61,805 bases of DNA from Oscillospiraceae bacterium (GTDB lineage: Bacteria; Bacillota; Clostridia; Oscillospirales; Oscillospiraceae). Under the pieces are notes generated by a model that saw only the letters and a list, made by a program, of their open reading frames with translations, had not been told where the DNA came from and ran no database searches. A program made the translations under genes and the position numbers. The stretch lies in contig SVME01000002.1 in the NCBI GenBank assembly GCA_015067605.1, positions 1-61,805 on the forward strand. Reading direction: 5' to 3'. Position 1 is the stretch's first letter. Every line of letters begins with the position of its first letter. Positions 1 to 7,549 of this stretch are shown in pieces.

Positions 1-62
1 TCCGCCGCAAGGTCAAGCCCGCCGATGCCCGAAAACAGGGATAGGTGGGTTAGTTCGCTCAT
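1..62 (-). CDS. DNA (cytosine-5) methyltransferase, N-terminal fragment (runs off left edge)
   Basis: Minus-strand translation from ATG at 60-62: MSELTHLSLFSGIGGLDLAA, matching motif I (LFSGIGG) of C5 methyltransferases. Confidence 0.8.
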   Translation of the reverse strand, partial: MSELTHLSLFSGIGGLDLAA

Positions 63-127
63 AGCCCCTCCATCCTGCACTGCATGGGTCCCCATTTACT
101 GCCGGGGTAATTGATCAGTGCGCTCAT
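59..127 (-). pseudogene. 22-codon remnant resembling the start of a D12-class DNA adenine methylase
   Basis: Minus-strand MSALINYPGSKWGPMQCRMEGL*; INYPGSKW resembles the N-terminus of phage D12 methylases; stops after 22 codons overlapping the Dcm start. Confidence 0.45.
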
Positions 128-222
128 TCTTCGCCCCTCCCAAACGGCATTTCCGGGTCATACTCCGTGATGATTGCCATCTGCTCCATTGCCGCCTGCG
201 CGTTTTTTCTTCGAACCTTCTT

Positions 223-1461
223 TCACTCATGGGTATACTTGTCCACCACTTCCTGTGTATTCTTCGCTTTGGAGAAGGTCTGTCGTTGCCCATCGAAGTC
301 AAGCTCGATCATAGCCCGGGCACCTTCCTTGTTTTTCGTGATAAACAGCTGCCGTGGGCCGGTCATTTTGGACTTTGCCTTCATCCGCAGCATCATAATC
401 ACATCCGCATCCTGCTCCAGCTGTCCGGATTCTCTCAGGTCAGAGTTTTCAGGCGTGTCCGAGTTTTCTTTTCTTTTCAGCTGGCTAAGCCCGATGACCG
501 TCACTTTCATATCCTGGGCCAACCGATGCAGCGCCAGAGAAATGTTCGTCACCTGCTCTGTCCGATTGAAGCCTTCGGCGCTGAGCAGTTGCACATAATC
601 GATGATAATCAGGTCATACCGCCGCATGGCAGTCACCGACCGTACCTGCGCCACCGTCATGCCGGAGGCCGGTATCAGCTCCAATTTCCTGGTAACGACT
701 CGTTCCACCATGCACCCGATTCGTTCCCAGTCCGAATCCGAAATCTGATTCAGTTTGATTTGCTCCATGGTTAGGCCCGTTTCTCCGGCCATCTTCCGGT
801 CAAAGAGTTTTTCCGAACTGGTCTCCAGACTGAAAAAGCCCACATTCATCCGTTCTGCCCAGTGCCAGCAGCACTGCAGCGCAAAGGCCGATTTACCGGC
901 GGAAGGATAGCCGCCCAGCAGAACGAAATCCCCCGGTTCGCAGTACAGCACCTTGTTCAGCGCAGGAATCGCCCAGCTCAGGTATTTCCGTTCCCCAACA
1001 TGCCGTTCCATGAAGGTACGCATTGCGTCCTCCATGGTGGTGATGCGCAAGGCGGACTTGTCCACCATCAGGGCGTTGGCTTCATCCAGCAGGATTCGCA
1101 GCTCCTCGCTGTTCTCAGCCGTGGATATCTGTACGCCAATGTCACGCAATGCCAACACCTTCGCCTGTTCCCGGCAAAGGCTGAGATAGTGATCCACATT
1201 GGCAGCCGTGGGAGTGATCTGCATCAGCTCCATCAGATAATTCCGATAGTCCGACCCCAGCGCGTTCGCCAGCGTCACCACGTCCACTGTTACACCATCG
1301 GCAAACAACCGACACATGGCGTTGTATACCGTTCTGGCAGGACCGGTGAAGTCTTCCTTCCGGGTCTGTTGGATCACCTTAGGAACCAATTGCGGCTCAA
1401 TGAGCGCAGACCCCAGCACCGCATGCTGTGCTTGTAGGTAATTTTCCATCGTCACAGACAT
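223..1461 (-). CDS. Replicative DNA helicase, DnaB family
   Basis: GGYPSAGKSAFALQ Walker A, DLIIIDYVQLL Walker B, GLSQLKR; DnaB N-terminal domain QAQHAVLGSALIEP. Confidence 0.93.
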   Translation of the reverse strand: MSVTMENYLQAQHAVLGSALIEPQLVPKVIQQTRKEDFTGPARTVYNAMCRLFADGVTVDVVTLANALGSDYRNYLMELMQITPTAANVDHYLSLCREQAKVLALRDIGVQISTAENSEELRILLDEANALMVDKSALRITTMEDAMRTFMERHVGERKYLSWAIPALNKVLYCEPGDFVLLGGYPSAGKSAFALQCCWHWAERMNVGFFSLETSSEKLFDRKMAGETGLTMEQIKLNQISDSDWERIGCMVERVVTRKLELIPASGMTVAQVRSVTAMRRYDLIIIDYVQLLSAEGFNRTEQVTNISLALHRLAQDMKVTVIGLSQLKRKENSDTPENSDLRESGQLEQDADVIMMLRMKAKSKMTGPRQLFITKNKEGARAMIELDFDGQRQTFSKAKNTQEVVDKYTHE

Positions 1462-2228
1462 ATGTACTCCCCCTCATCCACTGCAGCATTCATAGGCGCA
1501 TCCTTGCCGGCATAGACCGACTGCCAGCCGTTGACCGTAGCCGTGTCCAGCAGCTCAATCATTCTCTCCGTGTCCGCATAGGTCAGCTTTACCAGCCTGT
1601 TGCACAGGGCCGTCACAGCCGCCTTGCTTTTCATGGGCTTTTTCAGAGTCACCCGATTCTCCACGAACCGAGCCAAAGCCAGATACAGTCGATTCTTCAT
1701 CTCCGACGGCCTGTCCGTAAAGTTCCGCCGTATCCAGTCCTCGAACAGCGGCATCGGTTGAAAGCTTTCTTTTTCTTTTTTATTTTCTTTTTCTTTCTTA
1801 GTAGTATTATTACTTGTATTATTATCCTTATCATTTTTGATACCACCCTCCCTGTAAAATTGATAGGGGGTATTATCAAAATTGATATGTGGATGTGCGT
1901 CAGATGTGGACACCGATAGTCGGATTTTTCGCCGCACGACTTGTCCGGTATTGTCCTTCTCCAGCTCTCTAACGATGTAACCGGCCTTCTCCAGCTCACC
2001 TAACTGCCGAGCCACCGTCCCGATGGTGCATCCGTATAACCGAGCGAAATAGTCGTTGCTGGCAAAGCAAAACCCTTCCGCATTCGTCAGGGCAGAAATC
2101 TCCCCGTAAAGCAGTTTGGCCTTGTCCGGAAGTGCTTCGTCATAACGCACCTGAGCCGGAATTACCGCATAATATCCGGGTTTTACCTCTGCCTCTTGAC
2201 TTTCCACTTGATTTGTGTTATCATCCAT
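1452..2228 (-). CDS. Helix-turn-helix phage replication/primosome-like protein
   Basis: N-terminal winged HTH (KLLYGEISALTNAEGFCFASNDYFARLYGCTIGTVARQLGELEKAGYI) immediately upstream of the helicase. Confidence 0.75.
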   Translation of the reverse strand: MDDNTNQVESQEAEVKPGYYAVIPAQVRYDEALPDKAKLLYGEISALTNAEGFCFASNDYFARLYGCTIGTVARQLGELEKAGYIVRELEKDNTGQVVRRKIRLSVSTSDAHPHINFDNTPYQFYREGGIKNDKDNNTSNNTTKKEKENKKEKESFQPMPLFEDWIRRNFTDRPSEMKNRLYLALARFVENRVTLKKPMKSKAAVTALCNRLVKLTYADTERMIELLDTATVNGWQSVYAGKDAPMNAAVDEGEYICL

Positions 2229-2291
2229 TTGTGTACATCTCCATTCCAGTGGGGATCAGCGCCGACGTGTTCACCCACGCCGGCGCTCTTT

Positions 2292-2393
2292 TTATTCGCT
2301 GATTTCATGATAAACCTCCGGCGGCTCATGGCAATCGCACCGCTCATCCGGGTCTAAATATGCTCCACATTCCGGGCAACGTCTGCACCCCAT
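2292..2393 (-). CDS. Small zinc-ribbon-like protein (33 aa, not in ORF track)
   Basis: MGCRRCPECGAYLDPDERCDCHEPPEVYHEISE; CxxC/CxC cysteines, tightly packed between phage genes. Confidence 0.6.
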   Translation of the reverse strand: MGCRRCPECGAYLDPDERCDCHEPPEVYHEISE

Positions 2394-2396
2394 CCG

Positions 2397-2654
2397 TCAT
2401 TCCTCCTTTTTCTCAGGCCTTACGAACGCAAAACAGGTTCCCTGTACAACGGTGCCCCAGACAAGCCCTTTGTCTGAAGCAACGCATTTTTGAAAGTCCG
2501 ACTTAAAATCTTCCGCTCCTACCGGATCCACTTGCATCATTGATCGATAGATACAGGCAACAGCACAACAAAGCTCGATAAAAATCTCCGGCATTCTGCC
2601 ACCTGCGGTGACTACCGGTTCTCCGGCGTTCTCGTCAAATACGATTTTCAGCAT
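2397..2654 (-). CDS. Hypothetical phage protein
   Basis: MLKIVFDENAGEPVV..., overlaps the upstream stop by a few bases; operon packing. Confidence 0.6.
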   Translation of the reverse strand: MLKIVFDENAGEPVVTAGGRMPEIFIELCCAVACIYRSMMQVDPVGAEDFKSDFQKCVASDKGLVWGTVVQGTCFAFVRPEKKEE

Positions 2655-3124
2655 GCTCTTACCTCCATCCTGCTCCGCAGTTCTCGCATACATCTCCGGA
2701 TAAATGTGCCGGTGGATGGGATGCCCGTGGTATCGCTGATGCACCCGTCAAAGAAATCCAACAGTTGTGTACTGTTCCCTCTTCTGAACATGGTGGCAAT
2801 GCCGGTGTAAATATTCCGCTCCACGCGCTGCGGCAGAAGATTGCGCTCCTGTCCCACAGTAGAAAATACGCCTTGATACAGGCCGTCCAGCAGTCGGGGC
2901 TGTTCATAACCTAGTACCAGCACTCTGCTGGCCAGCTCAAAGCCCAATGACCCTTCAGGGAATCCCAACTCCTTCAGTAGCTGGGTCACAGTGTCCGCCA
3001 GTACCGGTGCCGGAATCAGCCCATCCATCAGCATCCGCAGCGTTTCCTTCCCCTTCTGCTTCATCCGAGGCGTTCCCATAGCTATCTGCACCAGCGCGTC
3101 CACCTTCATCTCCAATACTGTCAT
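2648..3124 (-). CDS. Spo0A C-terminal (effector/DNA-binding) domain-containing protein lacking a receiver domain
   Basis: By-eye alignment to the Spo0A C-terminal domain: VTQLLKELGFPEGSLGFELASRVLVLGY...RVERNIYTGIATMFRRGN...RRCMRELR vs [28 protein letters not shown]...RVERAIRHAIEVAWSRGN; start chosen at the internal ATG 3122-3124. Confidence 0.75.
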   Translation of the reverse strand: MTVLEMKVDALVQIAMGTPRMKQKGKETLRMLMDGLIPAPVLADTVTQLLKELGFPEGSLGFELASRVLVLGYEQPRLLDGLYQGVFSTVGQERNLLPQRVERNIYTGIATMFRRGNSTQLLDFFDGCISDTTGIPSTGTFIRRCMRELRSRMEVRAC

Positions 3125-3342
3125 ACCAGCATCCCCACCAGTACACCCAGTGCCGTCAGGGTCACTGCAGCAAGGGACAAATCCAGCACGATCAGCCGGT
3201 GCTGGCGGCGGTTTTCTGCGGCGATTCGGTTGCCCAGGCGCAGGATAGCCGCCTTCTTCGCCTGATGCTTGCGGTGGTTCGCGGCGGTCTTGGCGTTGAA
3301 CTCCTTGTAGTTGATCCAGTTCTGTTCTTCCATTGTGTACAT
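3121..3342 (-). CDS. Small single-pass membrane protein
   Basis: 73 aa with C-terminal hydrophobic segment; ATGA overlap with the next gene. Confidence 0.55.
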   Translation of the reverse strand: MYTMEEQNWINYKEFNAKTAANHRKHQAKKAAILRLGNRIAAENRRQHRLIVLDLSLAAVTLTALGVLVGMLV

Positions 3343-3448
3343 CTCCTTTGTTTGCGGTCATGAGTCGTCACCATCCGACGGAAGTCCGCAGCTCCGCCGG
3401 ATGGCGGCCCGTCTTACCGGGCTGTAGCGATTAAAGCGGCAACGCCGC

Positions 3449-3523
3449 TGGAGGGTAGAGCCGGAATCGAACCGGCAACCTGTGGCCGTGCAACCACCGT
3501 GCTTTCCAAAGCACCTCCCACCC
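3449..3523 (-). tRNA. tRNA-like gene, possibly tRNA-Cys(GCA); noncanonical
   Basis: Minus strand GGGTGGG-AG-GTGC-TTTGGAAA-GCAC-...GTGG TTGCACGG CCAC...-GCCGG TTCGATT CCGGC-TCTACCC-TCCA: good T arm and acceptor (G-U), encoded CCA, abnormal anticodon arm. Confidence 0.6.
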
Positions 3524-3539
3524 ATATTTCATGCGCCGT

Positions 3540-3605
3540 AGGCGCCTTGGCTCCCCTTTCAGGGGAGCTGGCACGGCGAACGCCGTGGCTGAGGGGTTTC
3601 CCTCG
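3540..3605. repeat. Palindromic dispersed repeat-like element
   Basis: CCTTGGCTCCCCTTTCAGGGGAGCTGGCACGGCGAACGCCGTGGCTGAGGGG: two nested hairpins, noncoding. Confidence 0.55.
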
Positions 3606-3856
3606 GATGGCCCCACCGTCATCCGTCTGCTACACTGCCTCCGCAGTCCGCTCCCGCCTGCGTAGAATGGCAAAAACGCAGGCACAACCTTTTCAGATAT
3701 TGCTTCCCCCATCTGACGTACTACTCGAATCCCGAGGTGTACCAGTTGATCAGATGGACTTTAGGGGTAATACGCACCGGGGGAAATTGCGCGCATTCAC
3801 CCCAGGGAAGCTCCAGCGGCAAAAGAATTACCACTGTTACCCCTCCTTTATTAATT

Positions 3857-3930
3857 TGGGACGGGCCGGACTTGAACCGACGACATCCTCCGATGCTGGA
3901 GCGCTCTATTTCCTACTGAGCTACCGTCCC
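3857..3930 (-). tRNA. tRNA-like gene, anticodon uncertain
   Basis: Minus strand GGGACGG-TA-GCTC-AGTAGGAAATA-GAGC-G-CTCC AGCATC GGAG-GATGTC-GTCGG TTCAAGT CCGGC-CCGTCCC-A: canonical acceptor, D and T arms, shortened anticodon loop. Confidence 0.7.
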
Positions 3931-3940
3931 ATATTCTTCT

Positions 3941-4055
3941 GTCATTGCGAGCCAGTGCGCACACTTGCGTAGCAATCCGTCCTCAGCGCCGCTGCCGCCT
4001 TGCCTCCCTCCTTGAGGGAGGTGGCATCGCCGCTAGGCGGTGACGGAGGGAGTGT
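3941..4055. repeat. Composite dispersed repeat-like element
   Basis: GTCATTGCGAGCCAGTGCGCACACTTGCGTAGCAATCC followed by CCTTGCCTCCCTCCTTGAGGGAGGTGGCATCGCCGCTAGGCGGTGACGGAGGGA; palindromic, related in layout to 3540-3605. Confidence 0.5.
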
Positions 4056-4062
4056 CCTTACG

Positions 4063-4260
4063 TTATGTACTGCCACCCTCCGCTGCTCGCCTTTCCCGCT
4101 CACGAATGTTCCGCTCCGTGGCGAGGATCATATCCACCGCAGCCTTCTTGATTCCTTCCATCCGTCTGGCCCGTTCCTCCGGAGTCAGTACAGGCCGGCG
4201 AATCGTGATTATAGCGTTTTCGGTTCTCATATGTGTGACAATCCATTCCGTATCTTCCAT
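4063..4260 (-). CDS. Hypothetical phage protein
   Basis: 65 aa charged ORF MEDTEWIVTHMRTENAIITIRRP... Confidence 0.45.
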   Translation of the reverse strand: MEDTEWIVTHMRTENAIITIRRPVLTPEERARRMEGIKKAAVDMILATERNIRERERRAAEGGST

Positions 4261-4320
4261 AGCGTACTGCCTCCTTTCCCTAAATCCTACGCCCCACAGC
4301 CCGTCCGTTATGCGACCGAA

Positions 4321-4530
4321 TCAGCCGCAAAAGAACAACTCATCCTGAGCCTCCGCGCTGCTGGTAATTCCAAGCCCTATGGCGATTGACCAGAACTCAT
4401 CCGGGGTAAAATCCTCATCACTGCCCAGCATCTCCACGAAGTAGTCCTCCTCAATGCCGCAGACTTCCGCAAAATGAGCCAAAGAATACCCTTCCTCATA
4501 AATTGCCTGAGTCAGTTTCTCGTAGCGCAT
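4321..4530 (-). CDS. Small HTH-like phage protein
   Basis: MRYEKLTQAIYEEGYSLAHFAEVCGIEEDYFVEMLGSDEDFTPDEFWSIAIGLGI, XRE-like pattern. Confidence 0.55.
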   Translation of the reverse strand: MRYEKLTQAIYEEGYSLAHFAEVCGIEEDYFVEMLGSDEDFTPDEFWSIAIGLGITSSAEAQDELFFCG

Positions 4531-4618
4531 ACACTATTCCTCTCCTGAATCATTCTGCATACCTCTTGCACCCCTCTCCAGAATCTGCTAAAATCGATTT
4601 GAAAGGAGTTTGATACAT

Positions 4619-5212
4619 ATGGATATCGAAATCTTAAAAGAATTGCTAAGCGAATATTTTGTTCCGGTGGATTCAATCAACTGGAAGCAGCTCCTCATTA
4701 ACGTTCTCCCCTCGGTAGTTGCAATCATCACTGTAATTGCATCTACAATCGTGCAACTTCGTTCGTCCAAGCGCGAAATGGAGAAGATTCGCATTCAGAT
4801 GGAGAAGCAAATTGAGCTTGAGCACATCCGTCAGGAGGAATTTAGAAGGAATGCCGCTCTCGAAAAACAACTCGAAAATCAGCAGAATATACAAAACTCT
4901 CGTTTTGCGGCATACAGCAAGATGATTGATACGTTATATGCATGCAGTATCGAAACTGCCTTAGCCACTGCAATGCAAACATTGAGAGCCAACACGGTGG
5001 AACTTCTCAGTTTGTGTTCCGGAGCAGATTCCTTATTGGACGCCGTTAGAGGCTTGCTAAAGTTGATTCCGACTCACGTCGATAGAAACACAGATTGCAT
5101 GCCACTATTAGAAACACTAAGAGTGCAAGCGCAAATTATTGGCGAGCAACTGCTTCCTCCTGGCTTTTGTTCCTCCACAGTAGAGCGTAGTGAACCAACT
5201 GCACAGCAGTGA
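4619..5212 (+). CDS. Membrane protein with N-terminal TM and coiled coil, unknown function
   Basis: RBS gaaaggag upstream; LLINVLPSVVAIITVIASTIV then charged coiled coil; opposite strand to the surrounding genes and AT-rich. Confidence 0.65.
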   Translation: MDIEILKELLSEYFVPVDSINWKQLLINVLPSVVAIITVIASTIVQLRSSKREMEKIRIQMEKQIELEHIRQEEFRRNAALEKQLENQQNIQNSRFAAYSKMIDTLYACSIETALATAMQTLRANTVELLSLCSGADSLLDAVRGLLKLIPTHVDRNTDCMPLLETLRVQAQIIGEQLLPPGFCSSTVERSEPTAQQ

Positions 5213-5396
5213 CAATAGTACAGATTCCCACCGTAATGGCACCGCCCGGATTATAGGGAAACAGAAATATAGCTATCGCTATGAATGCGACCGTCAGAAT
5301 GCCAAAAAGAATCGTTGCCCTGCGGTATGTATCCTTGCAACGCTTCACCGCAAGCGCATAACGCTCCTTTGCAAGCTCATAGTTCGTCAATCCCAC
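5136..5396 (-). CDS. Small two-TM membrane protein
   Basis: 86 aa, two hydrophobic segments (ATILFGILTVAFIAIAIFLF, GAITVGICTIVTAVQLVHYALL); overlaps the + ORF by ~77 bp. Confidence 0.5.
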   Translation of the reverse strand: MGLTNYELAKERYALAVKRCKDTYRRATILFGILTVAFIAIAIFLFPYNPGGAITVGICTIVTAVQLVHYALLWRNKSQEEAVARQ

Positions 5397-5406
5397 TCAC
5401 CTCCCC

Positions 5407-5556
5407 TCAGGCTCCCACGCCCTCCGGCGCACGCAACTGGTCTGCCATAGCGGCCATACCTTCCGCAAACCCGAGGAAGAACTGCTTTTTCTCCTCCGGG
5501 AGGATGACGATTGCCGCCTCAATGTTGCGAATAATCTGCTGATCGCTCTCTGCCAT
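5407..5556 (-). CDS. Small phage protein (49 aa, not in ORF track)
   Basis: MAESDQQIIRNIEAAIVILPEEKKQFFLGFAEGMAAMADQLRAPEGVGA*, first gene after the leftward promoter. Confidence 0.6.
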   Translation of the reverse strand: MAESDQQIIRNIEAAIVILPEEKKQFFLGFAEGMAAMADQLRAPEGVGA

Positions 5557-5588
5557 CGTGTTCACCTCCGATTTGTTTCTATGCAACT

Positions 5589-5617
5589 ATAATATGTTAC
5601 TCTGCGCCATTTGTCAA
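5589..5617 (-). promoter_or_regulatory. Sigma-A-type promoter for the leftward early genes
   Basis: Minus-strand TTGACA - 17 bp - TATTAT. Confidence 0.7.
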
Positions 5618-5647
5618 GACCTATTTTGTCACTTTGCAACATTTTTG

Positions 5648-5676
5648 TTGACTTTGTTTTTATTTGGTGCTAGTAT
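5648..5676 (+). promoter_or_regulatory. Sigma-A-type promoter for the repressor gene
   Basis: TTGACT - 17 bp - TAGTAT, followed by GGGAGGTGA and a GTG start. Confidence 0.65.
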
Positions 5677-5698
5677 GTATTCAAAGGGAGGTGACGAC

Positions 5699-6082
5699 GT
5701 GAACGATCGTATTAAGCAAATTCGCATATTACACAATCTAACCCAGCAGGAAGCCGCTGACAGGCTCGGCATTCCCCGCTCTAACATTGCTGGTTATGAA
5801 AAAGGAGTTCGTACTCCATCTGATGCCGTTGTTGCGCTTATTTGTCGTGAATTTGGTATCAATGAATCCTGGCTTCGCACCGGTGAAGGAGAGATGCTCC
5901 AGCCCGTTGACCGGGATGAAGAGATTGCAGCCTTTATGGGCGATGTCATGCGAGGAGAATCCCCCGACTTCCGCCGTCGGCTCATTGCCGTTCTGGCAAA
6001 GCTGGATTCTTCCGAATGGGAGCTGCTGGAGAAAATGGCCCTGAAGCTGGCCGCCGAGTGCAAAAAAGAAGACCAGGCATAA
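5699..6082 (+). CDS. XRE-family phage repressor
   Basis: VNDRIKQIRILHNLTQQEAADRLGIPRSNIAGYEKGVRTPSDAVVALICREFGI (HTH_3), GTG start with strong RBS. Confidence 0.88.
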   Translation: MNDRIKQIRILHNLTQQEAADRLGIPRSNIAGYEKGVRTPSDAVVALICREFGINESWLRTGEGEMLQPVDRDEEIAAFMGDVMRGESPDFRRRLIAVLAKLDSSEWELLEKMALKLAAECKKEDQA

Positions 6083-6103
6083 TCGCCCGGTCTCCCCTGC
6101 CAC

Positions 6104-6220
6104 TCATTTTTCCTTGCGAATCATGTGACGCACAAACGCCAGCACAACGCCCAGATCTCTGTCCGTTGCCTTGCGTAGCAGCTCCATGATTTCCGCAAGA
6201 ACCTTTTCTCTATGTAGCAT
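6104..6220 (-). CDS. Small protein (38 aa, not in ORF track)
   Basis: MLHREKVLAEIMELLRKATDRDLGVVLAFVRHMIRKEK* with GGAGG RBS on the minus strand. Confidence 0.5.
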   Translation of the reverse strand: MLHREKVLAEIMELLRKATDRDLGVVLAFVRHMIRKEK

Positions 6221-6301
6221 CCCATTCACCTCCTTTTGTTCGCTTTTTTATTTTTACTCAAAAGCAAACAAAAGTACATTTTTATTATAGGAGTGCTTCA
6301 G

Positions 6302-6604
6302 ATGAAAGAAAAATTGATAACCACCTTCGGTTGGTTTGGTGCAGTCTTGTATTATTTTATCCTAATGACCATCGTCATAATGCCGTTTTTAATGATAGAT
6401 CTTAATTTTTGGATTGAGTGCATTTTGATGGTTGTTTACTTTTTACTACCCATCACGACTCTTATCTTTTGGATTTGGGGTCTAGTTTGTACAATAATGG
6501 GCCCACAGGATATCCTAGCAATCATTTATTACATATTATTTGCCGTTCTTGCGCTACCATATATTGTCCTTACCTTAATATCATTGTTCACTCCGCATAA
6601 ATAA
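6302..6604 (+). CDS. Small multi-pass membrane protein, possible lysogenic cargo
   Basis: 100 aa with 3 hydrophobic segments; RBS ataggag; AT-rich. Confidence 0.6.
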   Translation: MKEKLITTFGWFGAVLYYFILMTIVIMPFLMIDLNFWIECILMVVYFLLPITTLIFWIWGLVCTIMGPQDILAIIYYILFAVLALPYIVLTLISLFTPHK

Positions 6605-6656
6605 CACTTAAAGCGCACGTAGCATTGCAACGGTTATATTTAAGGGGATCGAATAT

Positions 6657-7469
6657 ATGTTTTCGTTTCTGAAAAATCGCAAAGAAAAAATAGCCGCAGG
6701 TAAGGCTATCGATACAGCCGAAGCAATTATAGATTGTTTCTCCACAATCCTCTCTCTTTCCTCAGACCAAAAATCAATGCTTAAAGAGTTTACATATCCA
6801 TTTATGAAGAAAGTGTATGTAACACAATCTTTGGCAATTAAGGATATTGATATTTATATTGATTTTATATATTTATCGGGATATATCAATCCAAGCTTTT
6901 CACAATTTAAGAAGCACGGAATGTCGACCATATTGAAACGACGGATTTTTGTTCCTGTAGACGTTATGGCACAATTTGATGACTGGGATGGATTTAGGCA
7001 ATCAGCTCTTTGCGATGGATTGATGCTTACATCTGATGCAAGTGCCCCCACCATCGCAGATTGGAATAAGGAATTGTCGCTGTTTTTATATCCGCTATTT
7101 GATTCATCGAATTCAACTCCAGCCAAGGACATTCTCGAACGAATTGTGCAAATTACTAATGAAGCAAGATATGAGGCTTCGAGCATCCCTGAATACATTG
7201 CTCTGCTCGCAGATTTAGACTACAAACGCGAACTACCATATCTAAGCAAATTGGACGCAAAAATAGAAGAACTGTTATGTAATTATGTTAGGGATTTAGA
7301 AATCATCCCTGAGCAGCCACCAAGTGATTTAGTCGGTACATTAAAGCGAAAATCTGGTCATATTAACAGATGGGACTTTGTGCGGAGGCTTCGTATTCAG
7401 CATCTAATTGATGAGGAAATAGAATTCCAGAAACAGTTCTTCAGACAGGCAATAAAAGACCACCAGTAA
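6657..7469 (+). CDS. Hypothetical protein, prophage cargo
   Basis: 270 aa ORF, AT-rich, between repressor and integrase. Confidence 0.65.
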   Translation: MFSFLKNRKEKIAAGKAIDTAEAIIDCFSTILSLSSDQKSMLKEFTYPFMKKVYVTQSLAIKDIDIYIDFIYLSGYINPSFSQFKKHGMSTILKRRIFVPVDVMAQFDDWDGFRQSALCDGLMLTSDASAPTIADWNKELSLFLYPLFDSSNSTPAKDILERIVQITNEARYEASSIPEYIALLADLDYKRELPYLSKLDAKIEELLCNYVRDLEIIPEQPPSDLVGTLKRKSGHINRWDFVRRLRIQHLIDEEIEFQKQFFRQAIKDHQ

Positions 7470-7549
7470 TCATTTTCAATCTATTCAACAATAAAACCGC
7501 CCCGGTGGATTAACACCGGGGCAGCTTAGAAGAAAGGAGCTGGTCAGTC

